Source: Clostridium sp. AM33-3 (GTDB taxonomy: Bacteria; Bacillota; Clostridia; Lachnospirales; Lachnospiraceae). Taken from it: a stretch of DNA of 53,268 nucleotides. Numbering within the stretch: position 1 is the stretch's first letter; each line of letters starts with the position of its first letter. A model generated the notes under the pieces. It was given only the letters and a program-made list of their open reading frames with translations. It did no database searches and had not been told where the DNA came from. This document shows, piece after piece, positions 16,072 through 25,371 of the stretch. The stretch spans positions 1-53,268 of the forward strand of contig NZ_QUIV01000020.1 in the NCBI RefSeq assembly GCF_003480315.1, written 5' to 3'. The translations under genes and the position numbers were made by a program.

Positions 16072-16944
16072 TTATTTACAGTTTTCCGTAAAATAATTTG
16101 CAAGCTGCGCAAACTGCTGTAAGTCCAGTGCCTCGCCGCGAATGGTAGCCGGTACACCCAGGCTTTCAATGGCAGCCACGATCTGTTCCTTGGTAAAAGA
16201 AACATCCGGCGCATTGTTCAGACCATTCTGCAGGGTCTTTCTGCGCTGGTTGAAGGAAGCGCGGATGAGACGGAACATCAGCTTCGGATCTGCCACCTGA
16301 ACCGGCATCTCTTTATGGCGGGTCAGACGGATAACTGCGGAACCTACATTCGGGCGCGGGATGAAGCAGTTCGGCGGTACATTTGCCACAATATATGGCT
16401 CTGCGTAATACTGCACTGCCAGTGACAGGGCACCATAATCCTTGGAGCCAGGTCCCACCTGCATGCGGTCTGCCACCTCTTTCTGTACCATAACCGTAAT
16501 GTTGTCGATCGGCACATTGCTTTCAAACAGACCCATAATAATCGGTGTGGTAATATAATATGGCAGGTTTGCTACAACCTTGATGGGGCGTCCACCATTG
16601 TGTTCCTCTGCCAGCTTTTTTATGTCAACCTTTAAAATATCCTCGTTGATCACAGTGACATTATCGTATTCTGCCAGAGTTTCTTTCAGAATCGGGATCA
16701 GATTGTTATCAATCTCTACCGCAACCACCTCTCTGGCCGCTTCTGCCAGATACTGCGTCATGGTTCCGATACCCGGTCCGATTTCCAGCACCATATCCTC
16801 TTTTGTCACACCTGCTGCCCCAATGATCTTATCTAGTACATGAGGATCGATCAGAAAGTTCTGTCCGAACTTTTTCTGGAATGCAAACTGGTATTTCTGG
16901 ATCACCTCGATGGTATTCTTCGGGTTGCCAAGTTTTTCTCTCAT
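16072..16944 (-). CDS. rsmA: 16S rRNA (adenine1518/1519-N6)-dimethyltransferase RsmA
   Basis: A 290-residue Rossmann methyltransferase of the KsgA/Dim1 family. It shows KKFGQNFLID at the N-terminus, the SAM motif EIGPGIGTMTQYLA, the acidic VEID strand end, and the catalytic NLPYYITTPII loop followed by MVQKEVADR. It dimethylates two adjacent adenines in the 16S 3' hairpin late in 30S assembly. The ATG has AGGAG 9 nt ahead. It follows tatD, as in the common tatD-(rnmV)-rsmA arrangement; the M5 nuclease gene rnmV is absent here. Confidence 0.95.
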   Translation of the reverse strand: MREKLGNPKNTIEVIQKYQFAFQKKFGQNFLIDPHVLDKIIGAAGVTKEDMVLEIGPGIGTMTQYLAEAAREVVAVEIDNNLIPILKETLAEYDNVTVINEDILKVDIKKLAEEHNGGRPIKVVANLPYYITTPIIMGLFESNVPIDNITVMVQKEVADRMQVGPGSKDYGALSLAVQYYAEPYIVANVPPNCFIPRPNVGSAVIRLTRHKEMPVQVADPKLMFRLIRASFNQRRKTLQNGLNNAPDVSFTKEQIVAAIESLGVPATIRGEALDLQQFAQLANYFTENCK

Positions 16945-17010
16945 TCTATAATTCTCCTGTTTCGGCTGTTTACTTGTATTTCATCTTATCTTATCACACA
17001 ATTTTTTCGA

Positions 17011-17781
17011 TTACAATGAAAGCCGATACATCTGTTTTGCATTCCGGTTTGTTATCTCAATGATCTGCTCTGCCGGCACATCTTTGATTCTGCTGATTTC
17101 TTCCACCACGTATGGAAGATTCAGGGAAGAATTGCGCTTTCCGCGATTCGGAACCGGAGAAAGATATGGACAGTCAGTCTCCAGCACAATCCTGTCAAGC
17201 GGCATGTAAGCAACCACCTCTTTTAATTTTTTTGCGTTATTGAAGGTAAGCACCCCGCCGATTCCCAGATAAAATCCCATGTTCAGGTACTCTTTTGCCA
17301 TCTCCAGGCTGTAAGAGAAACAGTGAATTACACCGCCAATCTCCCCTGCCTTTTCTGCTTTCATGATATCCAGAGTATCTTTAGCCGCGTCACGGCTATG
17401 AATGATGACCGGGAGTTTCTTTTCCCGCGCCAGTCCAAGCTGCCGCACAAACCATGTTTTCTGAAGCTCCGGTTCCGGCTCATCCCAGTGGTAATCCAAG
17501 CCAATCTCACCGATGGCCACCACCTTTTTCTCCCCGGCCACATGGCGCAGCCAGTCAAAAAGATGGTCATTCAGCTCTGCAGTTTCGCTTGGATGCACAC
17601 CAACTGCACCGTATACGAACGGATACTTTTTCATCAGCTCCAGTGTATTTTTCGTTGTCTGGATGCTGGCACCCACGTTTACCACGGCCTCAATGCCGTG
17701 TTCCGCAAGACTCCTTAAGACCGCATCCCGGTCTTCATTAAACGCCTCATCATCATAATGGGCATGGGTATCAAAAATCAT
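17011..17781 (-). CDS. tatD: TatD family metal-dependent deoxyribonuclease
   Basis: A 256-residue TIM-barrel hydrolase. It starts MIFDTHAHYDD with the metal-binding HxH motif. It then shows GVHPSE, AIGEIGLDYHW, PVIIHSRDA, GVIHCFSYS and the C-terminal ETDCPYLSP motif. TatD proteins are Mg-dependent 3'-5' DNases with roles in repair or turnover. The ATG at 17781 has AAAAGGAG ahead. The reading frame is open upstream, but only across the traX-like gene, which I treat as a shadow. It sits between the traX-like gene and rsmA. Confidence 0.93.
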   Translation of the reverse strand: MIFDTHAHYDDEAFNEDRDAVLRSLAEHGIEAVVNVGASIQTTKNTLELMKKYPFVYGAVGVHPSETAELNDHLFDWLRHVAGEKKVVAIGEIGLDYHWDEPEPELQKTWFVRQLGLAREKKLPVIIHSRDAAKDTLDIMKAEKAGEIGGVIHCFSYSLEMAKEYLNMGFYLGIGGVLTFNNAKKLKEVVAYMPLDRIVLETDCPYLSPVPNRGKRNSSLNLPYVVEEISRIKDVPAEQIIEITNRNAKQMYRLSL

Positions 17782-17810
17782 TGTAATCTCCTTTTTATCA
17801 AAAATCCGGA

Positions 17811-18572
17811 TTACCCGAACACCAGTCTTGAAATCCCATACAGGACAAGCAGATGCACCGGATACACCAGATAGAAAAACCATTTGCCTTTCCAGCTTCC
17901 ACGGGTTCCGTTGTAGCACCGGATCAGGAAAAAGGATACCGCAAGTCCTGGAATATAAACCGGCCGGAACTCTGCTGCTGCCATCAGGACAAAGCCAGCC
18001 AGACACGCCGTATCCGGTGTCAAGCGAAACCAGAACAGCACCGCGATCAGCATAATGCCGGCCGCGTCATAGTCAGTCCGCAAAAACCAGGCCAGAAGTG
18101 CCGCTCCTACAACCACCGCCATCTGCCGGTACTGTGCCAGTGCCGCATCGGTATTCCTGCCAATCCAGTCCACCGCAGTCAGCATAAGCACACCGAGAAA
18201 CAGTGTAAAAAATACATTCTGGCTGTGTGTATCCCATATTTTCCCGTAAACAAGTAAATCAAAGGGAATTTCCGAAATCAAGGCAAATACACCAAGACGC
18301 AGCGCATAGCGCCTGCGGTTTCTGGTGTGACAGAATCCTTCTGTCAGCAGGAACACATAAATCGGAAACGCCATACGCCCCACGGACCGCAGAATCCAGA
18401 ACGCCTGGTTCCACCGCTCTGCTGCCATGTTTTCCCCAGCCACATACAACGCCGGAATCAGACCATACGCCAGGAGCCTGATAGCTGCATGGTCGCACAG
18501 CATACTGATAACGGCAATCAGCTTTAGCTGATTGCCGTTTAATCCATGTCTCAAAAACTGTTTTTCAGACAT
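17811..18572 (-). CDS. TraX family integral membrane protein
   Basis: A 253-residue protein with about seven or eight hydrophobic segments. It begins LNGNQLKLIAVISMLCDHAAI, the conserved N-terminus of the TraX family (PF05857), and contains GRMAFPIYVFLLTEGFCHT. F-plasmid TraX acetylates pilin, but chromosomal TraX-like proteins in Firmicutes are widespread and probably modify a surface polymer. Nothing conjugative is nearby, so a transfer role is unlikely. It lies between metG and tatD. Confidence 0.85.
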   Translation of the reverse strand: MSEKQFLRHGLNGNQLKLIAVISMLCDHAAIRLLAYGLIPALYVAGENMAAERWNQAFWILRSVGRMAFPIYVFLLTEGFCHTRNRRRYALRLGVFALISEIPFDLLVYGKIWDTHSQNVFFTLFLGVLMLTAVDWIGRNTDAALAQYRQMAVVVGAALLAWFLRTDYDAAGIMLIAVLFWFRLTPDTACLAGFVLMAAAEFRPVYIPGLAVSFFLIRCYNGTRGSWKGKWFFYLVYPVHLLVLYGISRLVFG

Positions 18573-18635
18573 CTGTCTTTGTTCCTCTTTTTCAGCAGCC
18601 TCACAACTGCCATGTTTTTACTGCAGAATCTTACT

Positions 18636-20627
18636 TTAGCAGATTTCTGCACCGGACGGCATCTTCTTCTCCGGAACCATCAGGGACAGGTTGCCGTCTG
18701 CGTCTTCTGCGCAGAGGAGCATGCCCTCAGACAGAACTCCGGCCAGCTTTGCAGGCTTTAAGTTGACAACTACCATAACTTTCTTGCCTACCATCTCTTC
18801 CGGTGAGTAATGTGCCTTGATGCCGCTGACGATCTGCTTTACCTGGCTGCCTATCTTAACCTGGGAGCAGAGAAGCTTTTTAGACTTCTTGACTGCCTCG
18901 CAGGCAATGATCTCGCCAACCTGGAACTGAAGCTTTGCAAAATCATCATACTCAATCTCAGCCTTCGGCTCGATGTCGATAACCGGTTCCTCTTCCTTTA
19001 CTTCCTCAGCAGCCGGCTGTGCAGCCTTCTCTGCTGCGCGCATAGCCTCTACCTTTTCCATTACTTCCTTAAGATCCATTCTTGCAAACAGGATCTCCGG
19101 CGCGTCGGTTACATGCTCGCCGGACGGATACAGACCAAACTGATCCATCTCGGAAAGGGCACGCTTCTGCGCATGGAGCTGGGCCAGGATCTTCTTGGAT
19201 GTATCCGGCATAAAGGACTCCAGCAGGGAGGCACCGATGGTGATGGCCTCTACCAGATTGTAGAGAACGGTTGCCAGACGCTCTTTCTGAGCCTCGTCCT
19301 TGGCCAGTGCCCAAGGCATGGTCTCGTCGATATATTTGTTGCAGCGGCGGAAGATGTTGAAGATCTCGGTGATGGCATCTGCCACACGAAGCTCATTCAT
19401 CTTGCTCTCTACCTTCTTTACGGATGCCAGAACGACATTCTTTAAGTCCTCATCAACGGCATCGGAAGCACCGCCGTTTCTCACCTCGCCGCCAAAATAC
19501 TTGTTGGACATGGAGATGGTACGGTTTACCAGGTTTCCAAGGATGTTAGCCAGGTCAGAGTTCATACGCTCTACCATCAGCTCCCAGGAAATCACGCCAT
19601 CGTTCTCGAACGGCATCTCATGCAGAACGAAGTAGCGGACAGCGTCCACGCCAAAGAAGTCTACCAGAGTATCTGCGTAAAGCACGTTGCCCTTGGACTT
19701 ACTCATCTTGCCATCACCCTGTAAAAGCCACGGATGACCAAATACCTGCTTCGGGAGCGGCAGATCCAGCGCCATCAGGAAGATCGGCCAGTAAATAGTA
19801 TGGAAGCGGATGATATCTTTACCGATCAGGTGAAGGTCTGCCGGCCAGTATTTATCAAACAGTTCTCCGCTATGGCCATCGCAGTCGTAGCCAAGGCCGG
19901 TGATATAGTTGGTCAGTGCATCCAGCCATACATAGGTAACATGCTTCGGATCAAAGGAAACCGGAATGCCCCAGGTGAAGGAGGTTCTGGATACGCACAG
20001 ATCCTGCAGACCCGGCAGAAGGAAATTGTTCATCATCTCATTCTTTCTGGATACCGGCTGGATGAACTCCGGATGCTCGTTGATGTACGCGATCAGGCGG
20101 TCTGCGTATTTGCTCATTTTGAAGAAGTAAGCTTCCTCTTTGGCCGGCTGTACCTCGCGGCCGCAGTCCGGGCACTTGCCGTCTACTAACTGGGACTCGG
20201 TAAAGAAGGACTCACACGGTGTGCAGTAAAGGCCCTCATAATAGCCTTTGTAAATATCACCCTGATCGTACAGTTTTTTGAAGATTTTCTGTACCTGAGC
20301 CTCATGATCGGAATCGGTGGTACGGATGAATTTGTCGTAGGAAGTGTTCATCAGATCCCAGATTGTCTTGATCTGACCTGCCACATCGTCTACAAACTGC
20401 TTTGGAGTTACACCAGCAGCCTCAGCCTTTAACTCAATTTTCTGACCATGCTCATCAGTACCGGTCTGAAAGCGGACATCATAGCCCTGCTCTCTTTTAA
20501 AACGCGCGATGCTGTCTGCAAGCACGATCTCATAGGTGTTGCCGATATGCGGCTTGCCGGATGTATAGGCAATCGCGGTGGTAATATAATACGGTTTCTT
20601 ACAATTACAATTTTCATTCTGACACAT
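18636..20627 (-). CDS. metG: Methionyl-tRNA synthetase
   Basis: A 663-residue class I synthetase. It shows the HIGN signature in GKPHIGNTYEI, a four-Cys zinc knuckle (CTPCESFF then CPDCGRE), the WLDALTNY methionine pocket region, KMSKSKGN, and an anticodon-binding helical domain. A Glu/Ala-rich linker (about 535-560) joins a C-terminal EMAP/Trbp111-like tRNA-binding domain (FQVGEIIACEAVKKSKKLL). It charges both initiator and elongator tRNA-Met; the initiator gene is in the tRNA cluster at 52585. The ATG has GGAGGAA 8 nt ahead. No T-box or SAM leader is visible; the leader is only about 40 nt. Confidence 0.97.
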   Translation of the reverse strand: MCQNENCNCKKPYYITTAIAYTSGKPHIGNTYEIVLADSIARFKREQGYDVRFQTGTDEHGQKIELKAEAAGVTPKQFVDDVAGQIKTIWDLMNTSYDKFIRTTDSDHEAQVQKIFKKLYDQGDIYKGYYEGLYCTPCESFFTESQLVDGKCPDCGREVQPAKEEAYFFKMSKYADRLIAYINEHPEFIQPVSRKNEMMNNFLLPGLQDLCVSRTSFTWGIPVSFDPKHVTYVWLDALTNYITGLGYDCDGHSGELFDKYWPADLHLIGKDIIRFHTIYWPIFLMALDLPLPKQVFGHPWLLQGDGKMSKSKGNVLYADTLVDFFGVDAVRYFVLHEMPFENDGVISWELMVERMNSDLANILGNLVNRTISMSNKYFGGEVRNGGASDAVDEDLKNVVLASVKKVESKMNELRVADAITEIFNIFRRCNKYIDETMPWALAKDEAQKERLATVLYNLVEAITIGASLLESFMPDTSKKILAQLHAQKRALSEMDQFGLYPSGEHVTDAPEILFARMDLKEVMEKVEAMRAAEKAAQPAAEEVKEEEPVIDIEPKAEIEYDDFAKLQFQVGEIIACEAVKKSKKLLCSQVKIGSQVKQIVSGIKAHYSPEEMVGKKVMVVVNLKPAKLAGVLSEGMLLCAEDADGNLSLMVPEKKMPSGAEIC

Positions 20628-20669
20628 GAGCCAAATTCCTCCTAAACTTTCGGTGCGCTAATTAAACCA

Positions 20670-20698
20670 ACTATATCATAAAATCCGCGAAAACTCAA
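20670..20698 (-). promoter_or_regulatory. metG promoter
   Basis: Minus strand: -35 TTGAGT (20693-20698), 17-bp spacer, -10 TATAGT (20670-20675). It is divergent from the promoter of the DUF885 gene about 70 bp away. Confidence 0.7.
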
Positions 20699-20739
20699 TA
20701 TAATGCGCGGCTTCCTCATGCCTGGCGATCTCACATATA

Positions 20740-20768
20740 TTGTATTTCCTTCGAGTATATTATATAAT
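20740..20768 (+). promoter_or_regulatory. Promoter of the DUF885 lipoprotein gene
   Basis: Plus strand: -35 TTGTAT (20740-20745), 17-bp spacer, -10 TATAAT (20763-20768), about 35 bp ahead of the start codon. Confidence 0.65.
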
Positions 20769-20803
20769 TAGGAACACTTAAGATCATTTTGGAGGATCGC
20801 TTC

Positions 20804-22642
20804 ATGCATAAAAACTACAAAAAGCTGCCGCCATTTCTAACTGCCGCGCTCTGCGCCATGCTGCTTTGTTCCTGTGCTCCTGCTTTACGGGCTCCACAGC
20901 CTACAACTGCTGCCCCTTATGAGGAAGAAAGCAGTGCGGACTACGAACAACTCACAGAAAGCAGTTTAAAAGAACAGCAGCGCTTTGCGGATTTTGAGGA
21001 AAATCTGTTTCAGGATGAGATTTCCGCCTCCCGGCTGGACCTGCATTTTCTTTTAAAAAATCCGGAGGCCCGCGGCATTACCGAGACAGACGCGCTGATT
21101 GCCCCCATCTCCATGGAAGCTTTTCAGCAGACACGGAAGGACCAGGAAAAACTGCGGAATGAACTTTCCGGTTTCCAGCCTTCTCTGCTGACAGAGGACC
21201 AGAAGCTTACACTCCGCATTCTGGAAAGCCTGATGAATACCGAGAAAAAGGGTGAGGGCCTGGAGCTTTACAGCCAGCCGCTGGCGCCAACCATCGGTAC
21301 CCAGGCGCAGCTTCCCATGCTTCTCTGTGAATACACATTCTACACCCGCCAGGATGCAGAGGACTATTTGAACATCCTGGAATACCTGGATACCTTTTAC
21401 GGACAGATTCTTTCCTTTGAGCAGGAAAAGGCAAGGGCCGGACTGATGATGAGCAATACCTCCATTGACCATGTCATCGAATCCTGCAAAAGCTACCTGC
21501 TGGTTCCGGGCAATAATTTTATGATCGACTCTTTCAAAGAACGGTTACGTGCGCTTCCCGATCTGACGGAGGATGCAAAAAAAGAACTCTGCGCCCGCAA
21601 CGAGGCTGCTCTGGAGGAACATTTTGTTCCTGCATACAAGCTGCTGATCGATGGTCTGGAAAAGCTAAAGAACACTGGCATCAACGAAAAAGGCATGTGC
21701 GGATATCCGGATGGAAAAACCTATTACGAGTATCTTGTATACACAACTACTGGGACCTCGTATCACACCATCGACGAGCTGATGACGGCAACGGCGCAGG
21801 AAATTTCCGATAACCTGGAAATTACTTCAAAGCTGTTATCAGAACACCCTGAACTGGAATCCATGCTGGACAGCTACCAGTACCGCCAGACTGAACCCAC
21901 TGCTATCATGGAAGAATTAAAAGAGCAGACCTTAAAGGACTTTCCTCAGCTTCCGGAATGCAGCTACACCTTAAAGGATGTCCCAAAAGCGCTGGAGCTT
22001 TCCTTAAGCCCTGCCTTTTATCTGACTTCACCGATCGATGACAGCTCCCAGAATGTCATCTACATCAACAAAAACCCCATCTATGACAACCAGCCCCTCT
22101 ACAACACCATTGCCCATGAAGGCTATCCGGGGCATCTGTACCAGACTGTCTGGTTTCACAATCACTGCAGCTCCGACCTGAGAAAAATCTTAAGCTTTTC
22201 CGGCTATACCGAGGGCTGGGCCGCTTATGTGGAAGCACTCTCCTACCGGTTAGACAACGGACTGGACCCGCTGCTCGGTGAGCTGCTGGAGGCTAATTCC
22301 AAAGCTACCCTCGGCATTCACGCCTACCTGGATCTGGCTGTGAATTACCTGGGCTGGGAACGGAAGGATGTGCAGAAATATCTGGCCTCCTATTTCAGTG
22401 ATCCGGAATCCGTTGTGGATTCCATGTTTGAAACCATGGTAGATAATCCCGCAAACTACCTTTCTTATTTCATCGGCTCCCTGGAAATCCGCAATATGCG
22501 GGAAACTGCTGAACTGCAGCTGGGAGATTCCTTTGATGCCACTGCATTCCACACCTTCCTTCTGGATATGGGAAATGCACCTTTTGATGTGATTCAGTCT
22601 TACTTTACCACCTGGCTCATGAACCAGAAGATGAGAAAGTAG
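20804..22642 (+). CDS. DUF885 family putative metallopeptidase, lipoprotein
   Basis: A 612-residue protein with a lipoprotein signal (hydrophobic stretch ending LLCSC, Cys at about residue 23). The DUF885 catalytic-like signature is seen late in the chain: NTIAHEGYPGHLYQ, giving a HExxxxH-type His-Glu...His set, followed about 45 residues on by SGYTEGWAAYVEAL with a candidate third ligand Glu. DUF885 proteins resemble zincin (M1/M32-like) peptidases; experimental data are few. It is probably anchored outside the membrane and acts on peptides. The ATG at 20804 has GGAGG 8 nt ahead; an in-frame TTG at 20789 overlaps that site. It is one of only three plus-strand genes. Confidence 0.85.
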   Translation: MHKNYKKLPPFLTAALCAMLLCSCAPALRAPQPTTAAPYEEESSADYEQLTESSLKEQQRFADFEENLFQDEISASRLDLHFLLKNPEARGITETDALIAPISMEAFQQTRKDQEKLRNELSGFQPSLLTEDQKLTLRILESLMNTEKKGEGLELYSQPLAPTIGTQAQLPMLLCEYTFYTRQDAEDYLNILEYLDTFYGQILSFEQEKARAGLMMSNTSIDHVIESCKSYLLVPGNNFMIDSFKERLRALPDLTEDAKKELCARNEAALEEHFVPAYKLLIDGLEKLKNTGINEKGMCGYPDGKTYYEYLVYTTTGTSYHTIDELMTATAQEISDNLEITSKLLSEHPELESMLDSYQYRQTEPTAIMEELKEQTLKDFPQLPECSYTLKDVPKALELSLSPAFYLTSPIDDSSQNVIYINKNPIYDNQPLYNTIAHEGYPGHLYQTVWFHNHCSSDLRKILSFSGYTEGWAAYVEALSYRLDNGLDPLLGELLEANSKATLGIHAYLDLAVNYLGWERKDVQKYLASYFSDPESVVDSMFETMVDNPANYLSYFIGSLEIRNMRETAELQLGDSFDATAFHTFLLDMGNAPFDVIQSYFTTWLMNQKMRK

Positions 22643-22660
22643 CATATCTATCTGCAGACA

Positions 22661-22702
22661 AAGATCCGCCCGGCAGCCTTCACAGGCTGCCGGGCGGATC
22701 TT
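22661..22702. terminator. Bidirectional terminator between DUF885 gene and araA
   Basis: The arms 22661-22679 and 22684-22702 form a 19-bp perfect GC-rich stem with a 4-nt loop. On the plus strand it runs into CTTTTCC; on the minus strand only three T's follow, so it is stronger for the plus gene. The two genes converge here. Confidence 0.85.
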
Positions 22703-22714
22703 CTTTTCCTTAGT

Positions 22715-24154
22715 TTATTTCATGAAGAATTTCTGCAGATCTGCTTCAGTAGTGTCCTCACCGATGGTGATGAGTTCTGTGCCGGTCAGACGTGCAAACA
22801 TTGCGATATCGTCTCTGGTCAGTGCGGTAGATACGACAGAATGATGAGCGCCGCCTGCGTAGCACCATGCTGCGGTACCGATCTGGAAGTTCGGTTTGTG
22901 GCGGTACATGATTCTTGCTACCGGAAGGTTCGGCATCGGTTTCGGCTGTTTTACCAGCTCGATGTCTGCACAGATCAGACGGAAGTGATCGCCCATGTCA
23001 ACCATGGTTACCTGGATGCCATCGCCGGTCACACCATCGAAGATCAGTCTGGCCGGATCCTCCTTACCACCGATTCCAAGCGGCAGTACATCGATCTCCG
23101 GTTTGGTTGCTGCAAATGCCGGCGGAACCTCCAGCATATGGGATGCAAGCTCAAGCTCCTGGCCCTGGGTTAAATCATAGGTATAATCCTCGATAAAGCC
23201 TGTAGCACCATCTTTACCCTCAGACATCTTCATAAGAACTGCAGATAACGCAGAGATCTTGTAATCGCCTTCCGGACCAAAGCCAATGCCCTTTGCCATT
23301 AAATTCTGAGCTGCGATACCCGGAAGCTGCTTTAATCCGTGCAGATCCTGGAAGGTGTCTGCGAATGCGCCGATACCATTGGCTGCCAGGAATTTCTCCA
23401 GACCAATCTCATATTTTGCCTGCTCACGCACAGAGTCGATGCGGTCAGTCTTCATGGTGTACTTGTCGGTATACTCTTTCATCTTTGCATCAATCTCAGC
23501 CTCAGTCACTGCATTGATGATATCTACCAGATCACCCAGGGCAAAGTAATTACACTCCCAGCCGTATTTGATCTGGCTCTCTACGCGGTCACCATCGGTT
23601 ACAGCTACTTCACGCATGTTGTTGCCGAAGGAAGCAACCTTTAAGGACTTAGAGTAGGAAATTGCCTTTGCAACCGATGCGAACTGACGGATTTTTGCAA
23701 CAACGTCATCATGTTTGTAGTAACCTGCAACCACCTCGTGCGGAATACCGAGTCTTGCTACGATAAAGCCGTACTCACGGTCACCATGAGCAGACTGGTT
23801 TAAGTTCATGAAGTCCATATCAATGCTGTCATACGGAAGCTTCTCATTTGCCTGAGTATGCAGGTGCAGAAGCGGTTTTCTCAGCTCCTGAAGGCCTTTG
23901 ATCCACATTTTGGCCGGGGAAAAGGTATGCATCCAGGTGATCACACCTACGCAGTCGTCATCGCAGGATGCCTGACGCATGGTCTTAATACAGCTCTCAG
24001 AGTTGATAATGGTCGGAACCAGCTCCACCTCTGCGATATCTTTTAATTTCTCATTCAGAAATTCTGTCATCTGGCGGCTGTCCTCTGCCACCTGTCTTAA
24101 GCACTCGTCTCCATAAAGATCCTGGGAGCCTACTGCAAAGTATAACTTTTTCAT
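22715..24154 (-). CDS. araA: L-arabinose isomerase
   Basis: A 479-residue AraA converting L-arabinose to L-ribulose with Mn2+. It starts FAVGSQDLYGDE, typical of AraA, and contains WMHTFSPAKMWIKG, a Glu-rich region around KGIGFGPEGDYK and MLEVPP, and the C-terminal AWCYAGGAHHSV metal-site histidines. It is the last gene of the arabinose cluster. GGAGG lies 9 nt ahead of the ATG, and only 29 nt separate it from the araR stop, with no promoter seen between them. The kinase (araB) and epimerase (araD) needed to finish the pathway are not in this window. Confidence 0.96.
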   Translation of the reverse strand: MKKLYFAVGSQDLYGDECLRQVAEDSRQMTEFLNEKLKDIAEVELVPTIINSESCIKTMRQASCDDDCVGVITWMHTFSPAKMWIKGLQELRKPLLHLHTQANEKLPYDSIDMDFMNLNQSAHGDREYGFIVARLGIPHEVVAGYYKHDDVVAKIRQFASVAKAISYSKSLKVASFGNNMREVAVTDGDRVESQIKYGWECNYFALGDLVDIINAVTEAEIDAKMKEYTDKYTMKTDRIDSVREQAKYEIGLEKFLAANGIGAFADTFQDLHGLKQLPGIAAQNLMAKGIGFGPEGDYKISALSAVLMKMSEGKDGATGFIEDYTYDLTQGQELELASHMLEVPPAFAATKPEIDVLPLGIGGKEDPARLIFDGVTGDGIQVTMVDMGDHFRLICADIELVKQPKPMPNLPVARIMYRHKPNFQIGTAAWCYAGGAHHSVVSTALTRDDIAMFARLTGTELITIGEDTTEADLQKFFMK

Positions 24155-24183
24155 GTCAATCTACCTCCTATAAATATGAATGC

Positions 24184-25299
24184 TCATCTTATATCACGAA
24201 CCGAGTTTCCATTGTTAAATGAAACCGGAAACTGGTGCGCGTAGTTCTTTTTCTGCCAGTCCGGATCCTCCATCATACGGAGCAGATTCCGGGCTGTAAT
24301 CCGTCCCAGATTATACTTGGGATGGATTGCTGACAGGATTTTCAGTTCCGCGTTCTGTTCCGGTCCCGCATCGTCAAACGACACCAATGAAAGATCCTCC
24401 GGCACACGCAGTCCGCGTTCCTTTAAAAAATCCATATAGAAGCCGGCCACCTCATCGTTGTAGAGGATCATAGCCGTGCAGTCCTTAGTCCGACGGTACA
24501 TCCGCAGCAGACTTTTTCTGCTTAACTTCTCTTCCATATCCTTGGTGGAATACCACCGGATACAGTCATCGTCAAAATTGATCCCGTAATCTGACAGACA
24601 TTCGATAAAACCGCGATAGCGCTCAATGCCCTGCATGTCATCATACTTAAAAATCCCTCCAATGCGGCGGTGTCCATTCTGGATCAGCATCCGGGTCAGT
24701 TCATAGCCCGCCCGGGCATCCGACATCTCCACACTGTCAAACTGTTCATTCTGATAATGATTGTGGATGAACAGCGTTGGAATATTTCGTTTCCGGATTT
24801 CCTTATAAAGACGCAGATTCGGATTGGGAAAGGTGGACCGGGTTCCCTCAATGATAAGCCCGGCCACATTCCGGTTTAAAAATCCCTTTAAGTATAGTTC
24901 TTCATCGTTCAACCGGTTTCTGGTTACGGCCACATCGATCTCAAAGCCTTTTTCCCGGAGCACCGATTCAATTCCCGCATAGACCTGCGGAAACAGATAG
25001 TCCGAAAAGTAGCTTAAGATCAGCCCAACATGGGGGCGTGCTCCGTCCGCGTCGCTATTTTCATACGATACATAGGTTCCGCTTCCCTTTATCCGGACGA
25101 TCAGTCCGTCCTTTTCCAGACGATCCAGAGCATTCCGCACCGTCTGTCTGGAATATCCGAACTTTTTCTGAAGGATATGTTCCGATGGGAACTTATCCTG
25201 ATTCTTGATCACACCGCTGGTGATCAGGGTACGGCCCCAGTTATAAAGCTTCTGGTATTTCAGATTCTGCTGATTCTGACTTCCCACTGTTCTGGGCAT
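24184..25299 (-). CDS. araR: Arabinose repressor AraR-like (GntR HTH plus LacI-type sensor)
   Basis: A 371-residue regulator. Residues about 15-80 are a GntR winged helix (KFPSEHILQKKFGYSRQTVRNALDRLEKDGLIVRIKGSGTYV, given here as a region rather than a motif). Residues about 90-365 are a LacI/ribose-binding-type sugar sensor. This combination defines AraR, which represses arabinose genes until L-arabinose binds. It sits between the transporter genes and araA. No separate promoter is obvious, so it is probably made from the operon it controls. The ATG has GGAGG 9 nt ahead. The effector is inferred from context. Confidence 0.9.
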   Translation of the reverse strand: MPRTVGSQNQQNLKYQKLYNWGRTLITSGVIKNQDKFPSEHILQKKFGYSRQTVRNALDRLEKDGLIVRIKGSGTYVSYENSDADGARPHVGLILSYFSDYLFPQVYAGIESVLREKGFEIDVAVTRNRLNDEELYLKGFLNRNVAGLIIEGTRSTFPNPNLRLYKEIRKRNIPTLFIHNHYQNEQFDSVEMSDARAGYELTRMLIQNGHRRIGGIFKYDDMQGIERYRGFIECLSDYGINFDDDCIRWYSTKDMEEKLSRKSLLRMYRRTKDCTAMILYNDEVAGFYMDFLKERGLRVPEDLSLVSFDDAGPEQNAELKILSAIHPKYNLGRITARNLLRMMEDPDWQKKNYAHQFPVSFNNGNSVRDIR

Positions 25300-25371
25300 A
25301 TCATCAAACCTCCGATGTAATTCCTTATGCTGTCATTCCCATCGTTTTATTCTTCTCCGTTTTCAGGCCTG

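Noticed and set aside
20628..20700. T-box or SAM riboswitch ahead of metG
   Set aside because: The leader from the predicted start is only about 40 nt and lacks the T-box consensus and any terminator hairpin.
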